The notes: generated by a model from the sequence alone, not told the origin. Positions 18,610-28,946 are shown, numbered from the stretch's first letter. The stretch: DNA of 64,000 bases from Acidobacteriota bacterium (GCA_019639175.1 JAHBSK010000009.1:89834-153833); one strand, 5' to 3'. Translations and numbers: made by a program.

Positions 18610-19227
18610 TCAACATTTTTCGTACTTCCAATTTCTGCCTTTTCCTTCCGCAACCCATTCGACGGTTGTGGTAATGCGGCGTTCGCGTGTCGGTTCGGTC
18701 TTGGCCTCGTTTATCCACTCTATGTATTCCTTGCGGTGACTATATGCAAATTTGTCCCATACGGCCTTTGCCTTTTTATTTTTTGAGAGCGCCTTTGCAA
18801 GGCCGTCGGGAACGATCAACTCCTTTCTCTCCGCCGGTTTCTTTTTAGGTATCTTAATGCCTTTTTCGTTCAGTTCAACAGCCTGTCGGATCAATTCGAT
18901 CAGCACCTTGTCCGGAGGCAGGTCTTTCAGCGAGGTGATCTTGCCGAAGCTGCTCATGGCGTTCTTTTCAACCGGAAATTTGTGATCGAGAAGTTCCTGT
19001 TTCCAAAAACCAAAAGCACAATGCGCTTTGAACGCCGCCATATTGCACACATTTCCTTTATGGTCAAAATGCGGCATGCTCCATTTCATAGTCTCGACAA
19101 TGTCCGGACAGGCCTTATGTACAAGTTTGCGCAGACGCGTCAATATGGGCTGTGCAAAATCGGCCGATCTTTCTATGTAGGCGTCAATTCTGGGATCGAT
19201 CTCGGGCATATCGTTAATATACCCCAC
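18610..19227 (-). CDS. YdeI-family protein with DUF1801 domain
   Basis: 205 residues. The N-terminal half is DUF1801 ('[31 protein letters not shown]', '[22 protein letters not shown]', in parts) and the C-terminal half is the OmdA/YdeI-type region ending '[24 protein letters not shown]'. The internal ATG of MPEIDPRI (19209) is an alternative start. Family members have been linked to peptide or bacteriocin tolerance, without a settled mechanism. Confidence 0.85.
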   Translation of the reverse strand: MGYINDMPEIDPRIDAYIERSADFAQPILTRLRKLVHKACPDIVETMKWSMPHFDHKGNVCNMAAFKAHCAFGFWKQELLDHKFPVEKNAMSSFGKITSLKDLPPDKVLIELIRQAVELNEKGIKIPKKKPAERKELIVPDGLAKALSKNKKAKAVWDKFAYSHRKEYIEWINEAKTEPTRERRITTTVEWVAEGKGRNWKYEKC

Positions 19228-19352
19228 AATTTGGACGACTTGTTAATTGTCCACTGGTAAATTGTAAACTGGCGGATGGAATACTATTTCCCAATGCACG
19301 ATCATCCAATGCACAATTTACAGTTGCCGGTTCTCTTTCCGTATCACCGGTT
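19228..19352. repeat. Spacer with AT-rich inverted words
   Basis: No gene seen. Words such as TAAATTGTAAACTG (plus strand, about 19257) and CACAATTTACAGTTG (about 19312) occur inverted around a short core. It sits exactly where the DUF3052-like frame breaks off. Confidence 0.35.
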
Positions 19353-19487
19353 TCAGTCCCGACCATTTTTCATCAACGGCGCGAGCAGTTCAGCATAATT
19401 GTCCGGCGCATTAACGGCCACAACCGTCATGCCTTCCTTGATGCCGAGCTTTTTTGCCAAAGGTGTTCCTGAATATCCAACTGTCAT
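19353..19487 (-). pseudogene. Truncated DUF3052-family gene
   Basis: 44 residues starting 'MTVGYSGTPLAKKLGIKEGM', the conserved N-terminus of DUF3052 proteins, which usually run to about 130 residues. The frame meets TGA at 19353-19355 and the sequence beyond is spacer-like, so two thirds of the protein are missing. Its ATG overlaps the stop of the upstream gene (ATGA), a coupled start that was presumably functional before truncation. It may still be translated as a short peptide. Confidence 0.65.
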
Positions 19488-19954
19488 ATCTTACCCCTAC
19501 ATTTATCATCGTCGATCTTTTGTTTGATTTTTTCTACGACTTCGGATGGAAAAACTTCTGCGGCAGATTCAGGATTTTCTATCACTTCTGAACACTTAAG
19601 ATAATGTGTTATTTCAAATCTTTTCTTGTCGATAGCGGCTAATCTTACCGCACCTTGGTCGATTATTTTTTCTTTTTCTACAACCTTTATCCAGGCATAG
19701 AATTTAGGGTACGCGATTCCACTTTGCGTCGGGCCTAGTCGCAGAAGTTCATATTCAACCGAAACATCTTTCCCTGTCCGACCCTTGAAGTATTCTTCAA
19801 GAGCACTTTTCAGATATTCGTCAAAATGTTGCGCATCGGGAACGTTCGCTTCGATGTGTGATTTGGCGATGGAGTCTATCTGAGCGTTTGTCGCAATAAC
19901 TCCGATTGTTGCTAAAAAGACAAGGGAGAGAACGAAGACCTTTAGTTTCAACAT
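19484..19954 (-). CDS. Secreted protein of unknown function
   Basis: 156 residues from ATG 19954, preceded by AAGGGGG. A clear signal peptide (LKVFVLSLVFLATIGVIATNA) ends before residue 25. The rest is mixed alpha/beta with 'GRTGKDVSVEYELLRLGPTQ' and 'YAWIKVVEKEKIIDQGAVRLA', and two Cys residues near the C-terminus. I do not recognise the family. It shares an ATGA overlap with the truncated DUF3052 gene, and lies 22 bases after yjbQ on the same strand. Confidence 0.6.
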   Translation of the reverse strand: MLKLKVFVLSLVFLATIGVIATNAQIDSIAKSHIEANVPDAQHFDEYLKSALEEYFKGRTGKDVSVEYELLRLGPTQSGIAYPKFYAWIKVVEKEKIIDQGAVRLAAIDKKRFEITHYLKCSEVIENPESAAEVFPSEVVEKIKQKIDDDKCRGKI

Positions 19955-19976
19955 AATTAAAACCCCCTTAAACACA

Positions 19977-20360
19977 CTACATGATCTTAACCAAAACTTC
20001 TCGCTCACGCAGGCCGTCGAATTCGCACAGGTAAATCCCCTGCCATCGGCCTAAACACAGCTTGCCATTCTCAAATGGCACGGTCACGCTGGAACCGACA
20101 AGCGAGGATTTTTTATGTGCGTCGGAATTGTGTTCAAAGTGTCTGAAATTTGGTTCGTATTGCGGTATCAGGCGATGAAGAAACCCAAGCATATCGCTTT
20201 TCACATCCGGGTCGGCATTTTCATTTATCGTCAGCCCGCAGGTGGTGTGCTGTGTAAAAAGCACGCAAACACCGTCACAGTCGGGAAGGTCTTTCATTAC
20301 ATCCCCAGTTATGTCCAGCATCTCTTCCCGTGCCGCTGACTTTACACTCAGAACCCTCAT
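19977..20360 (-). CDS. YjbQ family protein (UPF0047)
   Basis: 127 residues. 'DGVCVLFTQHTTCGLTINENADPDV' contains the conserved HTTxxL/I and Asn/Asp residues, and 'HKKSSLVGSSVTVPFENGKLCLGRWQGIYLCEFDG' gives the rest of the active-site pocket (quoted in parts). Members have weak thiamine phosphate synthase activity in vitro; the physiological role is unclear. Full length for the family. Confidence 0.93.
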   Translation of the reverse strand: MRVLSVKSAAREEMLDITGDVMKDLPDCDGVCVLFTQHTTCGLTINENADPDVKSDMLGFLHRLIPQYEPNFRHFEHNSDAHKKSSLVGSSVTVPFENGKLCLGRWQGIYLCEFDGLREREVLVKIM

Positions 20361-20415
20361 AGATACTTTTTACCATAAGCTACCGTCAACACGGTATTAA
20401 AAAAGGCGGATCAGG

Positions 20416-20432
20416 TTCAGCGTTTCGCTGAA
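20416..20432 (+). other. Hairpin in the long leader of the pyrophosphatase gene
   Basis: The 275-base AT-rich stretch between yjbQ and the pyrophosphatase gene holds a seven-base-pair stem TTCAGCG/CGCTGAA with a TTT loop. No known riboswitch core was recognised. The stretch must carry the divergent promoters. Confidence 0.4.
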
Positions 20433-20635
20433 AATGCCAGGATTTTGTGTATTTTTTGCCTAAATTGGCGGGTTTTTAATTACTCCTATTTGTTAAATAG
20501 TTATAAGTATTCGATAATTAATGATTTTGATGTCCGTTTGACCTCACATAGGTCTGGATCCGGTTTATTCACAAAAAAGATCTATATATTCAGTCTGTTT
20601 CCAAAGATCATCAGAAGCAGACGGATGAAAATAAT

Positions 20636-22756
20636 ATGAATTCTTACGTTATTTATTTAGTGCCTGCTTTGGGAATTTTGGGTTTGATCGTAATGGCGGT
20701 GAAATCGGCTTGGGTTAGCAAGCAGGAAGCCGGCGATGCAAATATGCAGGAGCTTGCCGGCTATATCGCAAACGGTGCGATGGCCTTTCTCAAGGCCGAA
20801 TGGAAGGTAATGGCGATTTTTGCGGTCATAACTGCCACATTGCTTGCATATTCAGGAACCATTCATGAGGTAGGCGGCCGCGAGATCCATTCACACTGGA
20901 TAATCAGCATTGCATTCATAATCGGCGCGGTATTTTCGGCCACGGCCGGTTATATCGGCATGAAGGTCGCCACCAAAGCGAACGTTCGCACGACCCAGGC
21001 CGCCCGCACAAGCCTGAAACAGGCCCTCAAGGTCTCGTTCACGGGCGGAGCGGTCATGGGGCTTGGCGTTGCCGGACTTGCGGTTTTTGGGCTTGGCGGA
21101 TTGTTCATTGTGTTTCTGGCGATGTTTGCCGATCTCGGAGCAAATCAGATAAAGACGGCCATTGAGGTGCTGACCGGATTTTCTCTCGGTGCCGAATCCA
21201 TCGCGCTATTTTCACGCGTCGGCGGCGGTATCTATACAAAGGCGGCTGACGTAGGAGCTGATCTTGTAGGCAAGGTCGAGGCCGGAATTCCTGAAGATGA
21301 CGTTCGCAATCCGGCGACCATTGCTGACAACGTCGGCGACAACGTCGGTGACGTGGCCGGTATGGGAGCCGACCTTTTCGGTTCTTATGTCGCGACCATT
21401 TTGGCGACGATGGTGCTGGGACAGGAGATCGTTGTCCGCGACGCCTTTGGCGGATTGTCGCCTATACTGCTGCCGATGGTCATCAGCGGAATTGGCCTTG
21501 TATTTTCTATTGTCGGAATGCAGTTTGTTCGCATCAGCGATGACAGCGCCAATGTTCAGACCGCTCTAAACATAGGTAACTGGGCATCAATGATCCTTAC
21601 GGTCATTGCATCATATTTTGCCGTCATCTGGCTCTTGCCTGAGGGGCAGCTTATGCTCCGCTCGACCGGTTTTGACCGCAACGGTGTGTTCTTTTCAATA
21701 GTGGTCGGAACCATCGTCGGGGCAATAATGAGCGTTGCTACGGAATACTACACGGCAATGGGTAAAAAGCCGGTCAATTCCATTGTTCAGCAATCATCGA
21801 CGGGACATGCGACGAACATCATCGGCGGCCTGTCAGTGGGAATGAAATCAACCGTCATTCCGATCATCACGCTGGCGGCCGGTATCGTGCTTTCATATTA
21901 TTTTGCAGGGCTTTACGGCGTGGCTATTGCCGCCGCCGGAATGATGGCGACAACGGCCATGCAGCTTGCGATAGATGCATTCGGCCCGATCGCCGACAAT
22001 GCAGGCGGCATCGCTGAAATGAGCCAACTACCGCCGGAGGTTCGCGAACGAACAGATAACCTTGATGCTGTCGGCAATACGACCGCCGCAACCGGAAAGG
22101 GCTTTGCCATCGCTTCAGCGGCGTTGACCGCGTTGGCGCTGTTCGCGGCGTTCGTCGGCATCGCAGGTATTGACCGTATTGATATCTACAAGGCAAATGT
22201 CCTCGGCGGATTGTTCATCGGAGGAATGATACCGTTCATTTTCTCAGCTCTCTGCATCCAGGCTGTCGGTAAGGCGGCGATGGATATGGTGCAGGAAGTA
22301 AGGCGGCAGTTCCGCGAGATACCGGGCATTATGGAATACAAAGCCAAGCCCGAATATGAGAAATGCGTCGAGATCTCGACCCAGGCGTCGATCCGCGAAA
22401 TGATGCTGCCGGGTGCCATCGCATTGATAACACCGGTCGCGGTCGGTTTCACTTTTGGCCCTGAAGTTCTCGGTGGTTTGCTGGCCGGTGTGACCGTTTC
22501 GGGTGTTCTGATGGGCATTTTTCAGAACAACGCCGGCGGGGCCTGGGACAACGCCAAGAAATCTTTTGAAAAAGGCGTGGAGATAAACGGCGAGATGCAT
22601 TACAAAGGTTCGGAGCCGCACAAGGCATCCGTCACAGGTGACACGGTCGGCGATCCTTTCAAGGACACATCAGGCCCGTCGATGAACATCCTCATCAAAC
22701 TGATGTCCATCGTCTCGCTGATAATCGCGCCGTATATTTACGGGATCGGGCAATAA
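20636..22756 (+). CDS. hppA: Membrane-bound ion-translocating pyrophosphatase
   Basis: 706 residues and about 16 membrane helices. Couples PPi hydrolysis to H+ or Na+ export. The PPi site is seen in '[20 protein letters not shown]' and '[18 protein letters not shown]'. The motif [10 protein letters not shown] has Ala where K+-independent enzymes have Lys, so this copy should need K+. After DLF the sequence reads GSYVA: the Glu usual in Na+ pumps (DLFE) and the one a turn later in plant-type H+ pumps are both absent, so ion specificity is open. The ribosome binding site is weak. Confidence 0.95.
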   Translation: MNSYVIYLVPALGILGLIVMAVKSAWVSKQEAGDANMQELAGYIANGAMAFLKAEWKVMAIFAVITATLLAYSGTIHEVGGREIHSHWIISIAFIIGAVFSATAGYIGMKVATKANVRTTQAARTSLKQALKVSFTGGAVMGLGVAGLAVFGLGGLFIVFLAMFADLGANQIKTAIEVLTGFSLGAESIALFSRVGGGIYTKAADVGADLVGKVEAGIPEDDVRNPATIADNVGDNVGDVAGMGADLFGSYVATILATMVLGQEIVVRDAFGGLSPILLPMVISGIGLVFSIVGMQFVRISDDSANVQTALNIGNWASMILTVIASYFAVIWLLPEGQLMLRSTGFDRNGVFFSIVVGTIVGAIMSVATEYYTAMGKKPVNSIVQQSSTGHATNIIGGLSVGMKSTVIPIITLAAGIVLSYYFAGLYGVAIAAAGMMATTAMQLAIDAFGPIADNAGGIAEMSQLPPEVRERTDNLDAVGNTTAATGKGFAIASAALTALALFAAFVGIAGIDRIDIYKANVLGGLFIGGMIPFIFSALCIQAVGKAAMDMVQEVRRQFREIPGIMEYKAKPEYEKCVEISTQASIREMMLPGAIALITPVAVGFTFGPEVLGGLLAGVTVSGVLMGIFQNNAGGAWDNAKKSFEKGVEINGEMHYKGSEPHKASVTGDTVGDPFKDTSGPSMNILIKLMSIVSLIIAPYIYGIGQ

Positions 22757-22766
22757 ATAATCAAAG

Positions 22767-22860
22767 TGACCAAAGGGACTCAAAGGACGAAAGAGACAAG
22801 CAGCATTTAATTTCTTTTGTCCTTTTTGTCTCTTATGTCCCTTATGTCTCTTTGTCTTTC
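22767..22860. repeat. GTCTC/GTCCC-word inverted repeat between convergent genes
   Basis: Left half GGGACTCAAAGGACGAAAGAGACA-type words face right half TTTTGTCCTTTTTGTCTC and TATGTCCC words. It overlaps the last codons of carA. Probably a bidirectional terminator built from short reiterated words. Confidence 0.5.
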
Positions 22861-23942
22861 ATCAACCTAACAAACCTTTCAAACAGATATTCACTATCAT
22901 GAGGCCCCGGAGCGGATTCGGGGTGGTATTGGACGGAGAATATCGGCAGTGTTTTATGCCTTAGTCCGGCAACGGTTTCGTCATTTAGGTTTACGTGTGT
23001 TACCTCAACGTCAGCAGGAAGAGAATCGCGCTTTACGGCAAAGCCGTGATTATGCGAAGCGATCTCCACCTTGCGGGTCAATAGGTCCATTATCGGCTGA
23101 TTACCGCCGCGATGGCCGAATTTCATTTTGAATGTATCTCCGCCAAGAGCGGAACCCAAAAGCTGATGCCCCAGGCAAATGCCGAACATCGGCACACCGC
23201 TTTCAGCCATCTGCCGAACCTCGTCGATCACGTTCTTCATTGAGGAAGGATCGCCCGGGCCATTTGAGAGAAATATGCCGTCAGGTCGAAGAGCAAGAAC
23301 CTCAGCGGCAGTTGTGTCGGACGGTACCACCGTTATTCTGCATCCATATTTGGCAAAGGTACGCAGGCTGTTCGTTTTGACTCCAAAATCGTAAGCAACA
23401 ACGTGAAACTTCGCATCACCGTCAGCCGGATGCTCATAACGATCATGCGTAGTGACCGTGCTGGCAAGTTCGCGGTTCGCCATTTCGGGCGAACTCAAAA
23501 TCTTTTCCGTCAGGCTTGCGGCATCAAGGTCAATAGTTGAAACAGCGGAACGCATCGCTCCTTTATCGCGAATGTGCCGGACGAGGGCGCGTGTATCAAT
23601 ACCCTCAATGCCGACGATCTCATTGTTTTTCAGATAATCGTCCAGAGAACCTGTTGCCCGCCAGTTTGAGTAAATGCGTGACGATTCGCGAACGACAAAC
23701 CCCGAGACCCAGGGCTTTCGAGACTCCATATCATCCTCATTGACGCCGTAATTGCCGATCAGCGGATACGTCATGCAGACGATCTGGCCCGCATAGCTTG
23801 GGTCGGTAAGCAGTTCCTGATAGCCGGCCATCGATGTGTTGAAGACCATTTCGCCAAATGTTTCGCCCTCGGCGCCAAACGAAAGTCCTGAAAAAGCGCG
23901 TCCGTCTTCCAGAACCAAAATAGCCGGTTTCCGTTCGTTCAT
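22842..23942 (-). CDS. carA: Carbamoyl-phosphate synthase small subunit
   Basis: Glutaminase subunit supplying ammonia to CarB for carbamoyl phosphate in arginine and pyrimidine synthesis. Starts '[17 protein letters not shown]' with '[20 protein letters not shown]', the CarA-specific N-domain. The C-terminal class I amidotransferase has the nucleophile in [10 protein letters not shown], and the catalytic His and Glu in YHPESAPGP. 366 residues, full length. carB is not in the window. Confidence 0.97.
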   Translation of the reverse strand: MNERKPAILVLEDGRAFSGLSFGAEGETFGEMVFNTSMAGYQELLTDPSYAGQIVCMTYPLIGNYGVNEDDMESRKPWVSGFVVRESSRIYSNWRATGSLDDYLKNNEIVGIEGIDTRALVRHIRDKGAMRSAVSTIDLDAASLTEKILSSPEMANRELASTVTTHDRYEHPADGDAKFHVVAYDFGVKTNSLRTFAKYGCRITVVPSDTTAAEVLALRPDGIFLSNGPGDPSSMKNVIDEVRQMAESGVPMFGICLGHQLLGSALGGDTFKMKFGHRGGNQPIMDLLTRKVEIASHNHGFAVKRDSLPADVEVTHVNLNDETVAGLRHKTLPIFSVQYHPESAPGPHDSEYLFERFVRLMKDKET

Positions 23943-24006
23943 TGCATATATTTTACCTTATTACCGTCAAAGTTATGGAATCAGGAAGAGTGATTTGAGG
24001 CAGGGA

Positions 24007-24708
24007 TCAGTCGTTTTCGGTAACGGCTCGGTCGTCATCGTCTGCGGGTGTTTCAGGGATGTCGTATTCGCCGTGTTCCAAAAACCCGACCTTTGACGGC
24101 TGCCAATAACGAAAAAAGGCTTTGCCGTAGATATATTTTTCAGGGACGAGTCCCCATTTTCTTGAATCAGACGAATTATCCCGGTTATCTCCCATTACAA
24201 AGTAATGATGAGCGTCAACCGTTTGCCCTGGATGATTAGGGAGATCGAGGTTATGTTCCTTGTCCAGATAATCTTCTTTCAGCTCGCGGCCATTGATATA
24301 GACCTTGCCGTTCCTTACCTCAACACGTTCGCCCGGCAGACCGATGATGCGTTTGACGTAGCTTTTGTCCGGTTCGCGCGGATACCAGAACACGACTATG
24401 TCCCCGCGTTCGAGGTGTCCCCAGCGAACGCTCTTGATGTTGTAATAGACAAGTTTGTTTACCAGTAACCGCTCGCCGTTGTTCAGATAGGGCTGCATCG
24501 AAGAACCTTCAACCACAACGGGCTGAACGGCAAATACACCAAGCAGGATAAAAACGACAAGGATAAGAAAGACGTCGCGGGCAAGCTTCAGTCCTTCGGT
24601 CCAAAACCCGTTCATAGATTCGCGGCGAAAATGGACGACCTCGATGTCCCGATCATCATCGGGCGACATATCGCCAAAATCATAACGCTCTTTACCTCGA
24701 CGCAGCAT
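24007..24708 (-). CDS. lepB: Signal peptidase I
   Basis: Cleaves signal peptides on the outer face of the inner membrane. One N-terminal membrane helix (about residues 44-62) is followed by EGSSMQPYL with catalytic Ser70 and by 'SYVKRIIGLPGE' with general base Lys119. 'YFVMGDNRDNSSDSRKWG' completes the family boxes. 233 residues with an acidic N-terminal extension and an acidic C-terminal tail. Upstream of carA on the same strand with a 64-base gap. Confidence 0.95.
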   Translation of the reverse strand: MLRRGKERYDFGDMSPDDDRDIEVVHFRRESMNGFWTEGLKLARDVFLILVVFILLGVFAVQPVVVEGSSMQPYLNNGERLLVNKLVYYNIKSVRWGHLERGDIVVFWYPREPDKSYVKRIIGLPGERVEVRNGKVYINGRELKEDYLDKEHNLDLPNHPGQTVDAHHYFVMGDNRDNSSDSRKWGLVPEKYIYGKAFFRYWQPSKVGFLEHGEYDIPETPADDDDRAVTEND

Positions 24709-24875
24709 ATCTATCAGGATGGAACGGGACTTGAAAGCGGACAGCCAATAAACACCGCCAAAAATTAACTTAACTATCCGTCACCCTTTTGTCAAAACAT
24801 TTCTGTATAAGTTCAGGCGACGAGGAACACACGGGCGGTTCGGTTTTTGCTTCTGATCTGGGATATTATAGTTGT

Positions 24876-26000
24876 ATGGATCCTGATATTCGCCGGTTGT
24901 TTCCGGCAGCAAACAGTCACACTTATCTGAACAGCGCGGCGGTGTCACCTTTGCCGACGCCTTCGGTCGAGGCAGTTCATTCTCAGTTAAAAGACGTGTC
25001 CAACGTCGGTTCCGCACATTTTCCTGATTGGATAGCGACAAAGAACCGTACACGCGAACTCTTGTCCGGCATGATGGGCGTTCGTCCCGAACAGGTCGCG
25101 TTCACACGAAACACCTCAGACGGGATGGCGTCCGTTGCCTTGGGCATAAATTGGCAAAAGGGCGATAACATCGTCAGTTTTGAACATGAATTTCCTGCCA
25201 ATTTCTATCCATGGCGGCAGATCAGGGACAGGTTCGGCGTCGAGCTTCGTCTGTGTCCCGAACGTGACGGCCGCATAGATCAGGATGAATTTATCGGGCT
25301 TATTGACAACAATACCAAGGTGGTGACGATCAGCGCGGTCCAGTTCGCTTCGGGTTTTCGGGCCGACCTGGAGCGCATCGGAAAGGCCGCTCGTGCCGTC
25401 GATGCGTTGTTCGTCGTAGATGTTATACAGGGCCTCGGTGCTATGGCGTTCGACCTTCCGGCCATGTATGTCGATATTGCCGCCGGAGCCAGCCATAAAT
25501 GGCTTTGCTCGCCGGAAGGCTGCGGTTTTCTGTACGTTTCGGATCGCGCCCGGCAGCGTGTCGAACCGACGCTGGTCGGCTGGATAAGCGTAGAAACGCC
25601 GTGGGATTTTGAGGACAGGGAACAGTCGCTGAAACCCAACGCTCTTGCATGGGAAAGCGGAACAGGGCCGGCGTCGCTTTTTTATGGGATGGAACAAAGC
25701 CTGAAACTTCTTATCGGAGCGGGACTGGATAACATAGACAAATATGTGCTTGGCCTGTCTGATATGTTATGCGAACTTCTGGCGGGCAAGGATTACGACA
25801 TTATCAGTTCACGCAGGCCTGAGGAACGCTCAGCCATTGTCTGCATAAAACATCGCGGCGGAATGCATTGCACTGAAATAGCTGAAATGCTGGAAAAGGA
25901 GAACATAATAGTTTCGCCGAGAGGGGACAGGCTGAGGATATCACCGCATTTCTATAATAACGCGGCAGATATAGAACATCTTGTCAGATCATTGCCATAG
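24876..26000 (+). CDS. Class V aminotransferase (cysteine desulfurase-like)
   Basis: 374 residues from ATG 24876 ('MDPDIRRLFPA'). The frame is open to 24789 but that part has no family match. PLP fold type I: 'HTYLNSAAVSPLP' start, 'TRNTSDGMASVA', 'FVVDVIQGLGA' with the PLP-binding Asp, and 'GASHKWLCSPEGCGFLY' with the Schiff-base Lys. It resembles the kynureninase/isopenicillin epimerase-like side of class V rather than IscS, as no catalytic Cys loop is evident. Substrate unknown. Divergent from lepB. Confidence 0.85.
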   Translation: MDPDIRRLFPAANSHTYLNSAAVSPLPTPSVEAVHSQLKDVSNVGSAHFPDWIATKNRTRELLSGMMGVRPEQVAFTRNTSDGMASVALGINWQKGDNIVSFEHEFPANFYPWRQIRDRFGVELRLCPERDGRIDQDEFIGLIDNNTKVVTISAVQFASGFRADLERIGKAARAVDALFVVDVIQGLGAMAFDLPAMYVDIAAGASHKWLCSPEGCGFLYVSDRARQRVEPTLVGWISVETPWDFEDREQSLKPNALAWESGTGPASLFYGMEQSLKLLIGAGLDNIDKYVLGLSDMLCELLAGKDYDIISSRRPEERSAIVCIKHRGGMHCTEIAEMLEKENIIVSPRGDRLRISPHFYNNAADIEHLVRSLP

Positions 26001-26009
26001 ATTTTCGGC

Positions 26010-26771
26010 CTACAAAGCCGGTTTCGGAGCGATCGGTTCGGAAAGGTCGTCCAGATTCAAACGTGTCAGGCCGCCCGCGTCGGAAAATGCCGTGAAGCGT
26101 CTGCGCTGTTTTTCGCGAAAGCGGAAATATAAGAATCCGCAAAGTATGCCGAGCGATATTGCCAGCCCGAAAACCATCGATATCCAGATAATGGTCGAGA
26201 TGACGACATCACCGGCAGTTATCGCAAAATATCTTTCGAACTTTTGGATCAAGAAAGGGTCTTCGCCAAGCCACTGAACCGATTTTTGATACTTAACGCT
26301 GTCCGCAAGCGCCGTGGCCGCGTTTTGGTCGGCCCCGTCAAAAACGAATACCGAATAATTACCGATCCGCTTGTAAACGGTCGCGGCCGCAGGGTCAGCA
26401 GCGATCAGGTTGAGAAACTGCCCGTCCGCCTCTGATGCCGCCTGCGGGGTCATGTATTCGATTATCAGCAGTTGTCCCGCCGCGTAACGAGCCGTCGCGG
26501 CCTCGGTTCCGGCCTCAAAGCTGACGCCGGCAAGCACGGGCCTGTCACCGACAGCGGAGCGAAGCCTTTCCTGTGAATTTATAAAAACGGCGGAATTGCG
26601 AACGGTCTCAAATTCCGGCAGATGGTGTAGGATGACCGGAAGCCCGTCCGTTTCTGAGATCTCCTGGCTCCGAACAGGTTCGCCATAGCCGATGTCCTGC
26701 GCGGAAACAGAATTTGCTGCCTGCGGCAGCATCCACAAAAGAAAGGTCAAAAAAACAGACAGGACTTTCAT
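26010..26771 (-). CDS. Secreted, C-terminally anchored protein of unknown function
   Basis: 253 residues from ATG 26771 ('MKVLSVFLTFLLWMLP'), with a signal peptide ending near NSVSAQ. The middle 'GEPVRSQEISETDGLPVILHHLPEFE' and 'YAAGQLLIIEYMTPQAASEADGQF' (in parts) resembles DUF6599-type proteins. A single membrane helix near residue 200 is followed by a basic segment, so the large domain faces outward. Convergent with the aminotransferase gene, nine bases apart. Confidence 0.65.
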   Translation of the reverse strand: MKVLSVFLTFLLWMLPQAANSVSAQDIGYGEPVRSQEISETDGLPVILHHLPEFETVRNSAVFINSQERLRSAVGDRPVLAGVSFEAGTEAATARYAAGQLLIIEYMTPQAASEADGQFLNLIAADPAAATVYKRIGNYSVFVFDGADQNAATALADSVKYQKSVQWLGEDPFLIQKFERYFAITAGDVVISTIIWISMVFGLAISLGILCGFLYFRFREKQRRRFTAFSDAGGLTRLNLDDLSEPIAPKPAL

Positions 26772-27057
26772 TGTTTTAACGGCGAGATCAACACCTCTCG
26801 GGCGGTTCGGCCTCTTAAAATAATACCATCTTAGCCGCAAAGATGGACAAGGCGCACGCATTTAATACACATACCAAATAGTATATGAAATGGTTTAACC
26901 TCACCATTTGCAAAATCGGAGCGAAAGTTTCGATGTATAAAAAACACAAAAGTATGCCCAAAAAATGCAACAAATACGGTAAAATAGCGTGTTAAGTAGA
27001 GTTCAGCTTCGTTTGGCACGCTAGTTGATACCGCATATTGCGGGAGGGTAACGTAAA

Positions 27058-27726
27058 ATGACAACAGAAACCTTAAACTATCCTGTATTCCAAACCGAGG
27101 CTTCCGGCGCCAAGACATTGGCCAAAGTTTCGAAGAACAACGGTATTGATATCTCTGCCGCGACCGATCTGGACCTTACCCAACTTGCGGCCAAGGGCGA
27201 TATGGTCGCGTTTGAAGAGATATATCAGAGGCATCACCGCCGGGTGTATTCGATCTGTCTGCGGATGCTGCAGAACGCCTATGAGGCCGAAGACCTGACG
27301 CAGGACGTCTTCATCCAGCTTTACAGAAAGATCGGCAGTTTTCGCGGTGATTCTGCCTTTACGACGTGGCTCCACCGAATGACGGTCAACCAGGTGCTGA
27401 TGCACTTTCGCAAACGCAACGTCAAATATGAAAAGACGACCGAAGAGGGCGAAACACCAGACCAGATCGTCACCGGAACGTCCGATCCGGAGCGTATGCG
27501 GATCGTTGACAAGATCGCTCTGGAAAGCGCGATCGAGCAGTTGCCGGACGGCTACAAGAACGTCTTTTTGCTGCACGACGTTGAGGGTTTTGAGCACGAA
27601 GAGGTCGCCAGAATACTCGGCTGTTCGGTCGGCACATCAAAATCGCAGCTTCACAAGGCGCGGCTAAAGCTCCGCAAGCTGCTCAAGAAAAAAGCCAACC
27701 CGCGTCTCGTCGGCGTCGGCATCTAA
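27058..27726 (+). CDS. RNA polymerase sigma factor, ECF type
   Basis: 222 residues. Region 2 '[20 protein letters not shown]', '[19 protein letters not shown]' and region 4 '[20 protein letters not shown]', '[20 protein letters not shown]' are typical of RpoE-like sigma factors. A 40-residue N-terminal extension precedes region 2. No anti-sigma factor gene is adjacent; the next gene is on the other strand. GGGAGGG lies upstream of the ATG, and a long AT-rich promoter region (26772-27057) precedes it. A terminator follows. Confidence 0.93.
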   Translation: MTTETLNYPVFQTEASGAKTLAKVSKNNGIDISAATDLDLTQLAAKGDMVAFEEIYQRHHRRVYSICLRMLQNAYEAEDLTQDVFIQLYRKIGSFRGDSAFTTWLHRMTVNQVLMHFRKRNVKYEKTTEEGETPDQIVTGTSDPERMRIVDKIALESAIEQLPDGYKNVFLLHDVEGFEHEEVARILGCSVGTSKSQLHKARLKLRKLLKKKANPRLVGVGI

Positions 27727-27750
27727 ACCAACAATTCACGATCTCAAAAC

Positions 27751-27782
27751 AGGCTTCTCGTTAATTCGGGAAGCCTTTTTTT
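27751..27782 (+). terminator. Rho-independent terminator after the sigma factor
   Basis: Ten-base-pair stem AGGCTTCTCG/CGGGAAGCCT (one wobble), loop TTAATT, then seven Ts. The rest of the spacer to 27983 holds a repeated AAAAAGCACC word and a six-bp hairpin (TGTTGC/GCAACA), but no gene. Confidence 0.88.
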
Positions 27783-27983
27783 ACGCAATTTTCATATAAC
27801 GCGATCTTGTGTAAAAAAGCACCCTTTTTTGTAATAAAAAGCACCTTTCCAGCATTAAAAGATGTGTCAAGATGAAACACTGTTGCATTGACGCAACACC
27901 TGCTGTGCCTAAAAGCAACACTCTGCCACACCGGAACAATATCTTTTCTTTCCCGGGCTTAACTGAATCGTCTTTGACAGCAA

Positions 27984-28871
27984 TCATTTCCAGAAAGGTT
28001 CACTGTCCCAATCTTTTGGAAATCCCATCGCCGCCAGATCAATCTTTGGATATCGACCTAACAATTCATGGAGTTGATCGTTAAATATTGTATTTGGATC
28101 TATTGCGCGGATCATATAAAAAAGACAGCAAACAAAATAATACACTTTATCATTGTCTGGTTTGTTGGTTATCCAGAGCTTGGCTGGTCGCTCCATATAG
28201 TTTGGTTTCAGAGTGAGGACGCGATTCCAGAGCCTGCTGTGGTGAGCACAGATATTTCGAACATATGTGATGCTTTGCATCCAGCTTTCAAGAACCAGCG
28301 GATGCCCAATGCCGAAATGACGTGCAATATCGCGCTTCTCTTTAGACATTGCCAGGCTTCTGTAGATCTTTGATAACAGCCCAAGTGACAACACCTCTGA
28401 AGTCATCCATATTGGCATTCGTTCATGCTCATCGTATTTGCCAAAAAAGTGATCTTTAAAGACCTCTTTTGCCCGGTCCACCTCTGTGTCTATACCCTCA
28501 AGATGCTTACGCCAAAAATCAGCATCACGGAAATGATTCCGATCCTCAAACCAATATGGACCTGAGGTCTGCGAATGGTGATAGCTCATTTGTGTTCGAA
28601 AGGCGACCTCAAGTTTTTCGACAACATCAAAGATAAGCAGTCTGAATTCTCTATCAAATATGTAGAGTTGCAGTACGTCGTCAAAAACAACACCATCCTG
28701 AAACCTTTCCTGACCCTGAATCTTAAGCGGCAGCATATAGGCGCTCAGGCGATAGTAACTTATATTAGAAAGGTAATGGGCCGCTTTATCTTTGTCGGGA
28801 AATTGAAGCCCTCTGTTTTCCAGAAGCTCGATCTGTTGTTCAAAAGTAAGCGCCGGTTTCGTGTATCTCAT
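27984..28871 (-). CDS. Abi_2 (AbiD/AbiF) abortive infection-like protein
   Basis: 295 residues. N-terminal 'KPALTFEQQIELLENRGLQF' and 'AAHYLSNISYYRLSAYMLPL' are the Abi_2 signature. 'SITYVRNICAHHSRLWNR' near residue 210 contains the Rx4H motif of HEPN-type ribonucleases. Family members block phage growth by damaging the infected host cell; that activity is inferred here. It lies at one edge of the island with the restriction enzyme and RhuM genes. AT content looks higher than in the flanking housekeeping genes. Confidence 0.88.
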   Translation of the reverse strand: MRYTKPALTFEQQIELLENRGLQFPDKDKAAHYLSNISYYRLSAYMLPLKIQGQERFQDGVVFDDVLQLYIFDREFRLLIFDVVEKLEVAFRTQMSYHHSQTSGPYWFEDRNHFRDADFWRKHLEGIDTEVDRAKEVFKDHFFGKYDEHERMPIWMTSEVLSLGLLSKIYRSLAMSKEKRDIARHFGIGHPLVLESWMQSITYVRNICAHHSRLWNRVLTLKPNYMERPAKLWITNKPDNDKVYYFVCCLFYMIRAIDPNTIFNDQLHELLGRYPKIDLAAMGFPKDWDSEPFWK

Positions 28872-28946
28872 ACGGGGAATTTAAAAGAAGAAAACCCGCC
28901 CATTTGAGCATCGTTGAGAGGCTTGGCAGGTATTATTAATATTATG

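Noticed and set aside
27727..27983. Attachment site or small RNA in the spacer before the Abi gene
   Set aside because: Only a terminator, a short repeated AAAAAGCACC word and a weak hairpin are visible; no integrase or tRNA end nearby.
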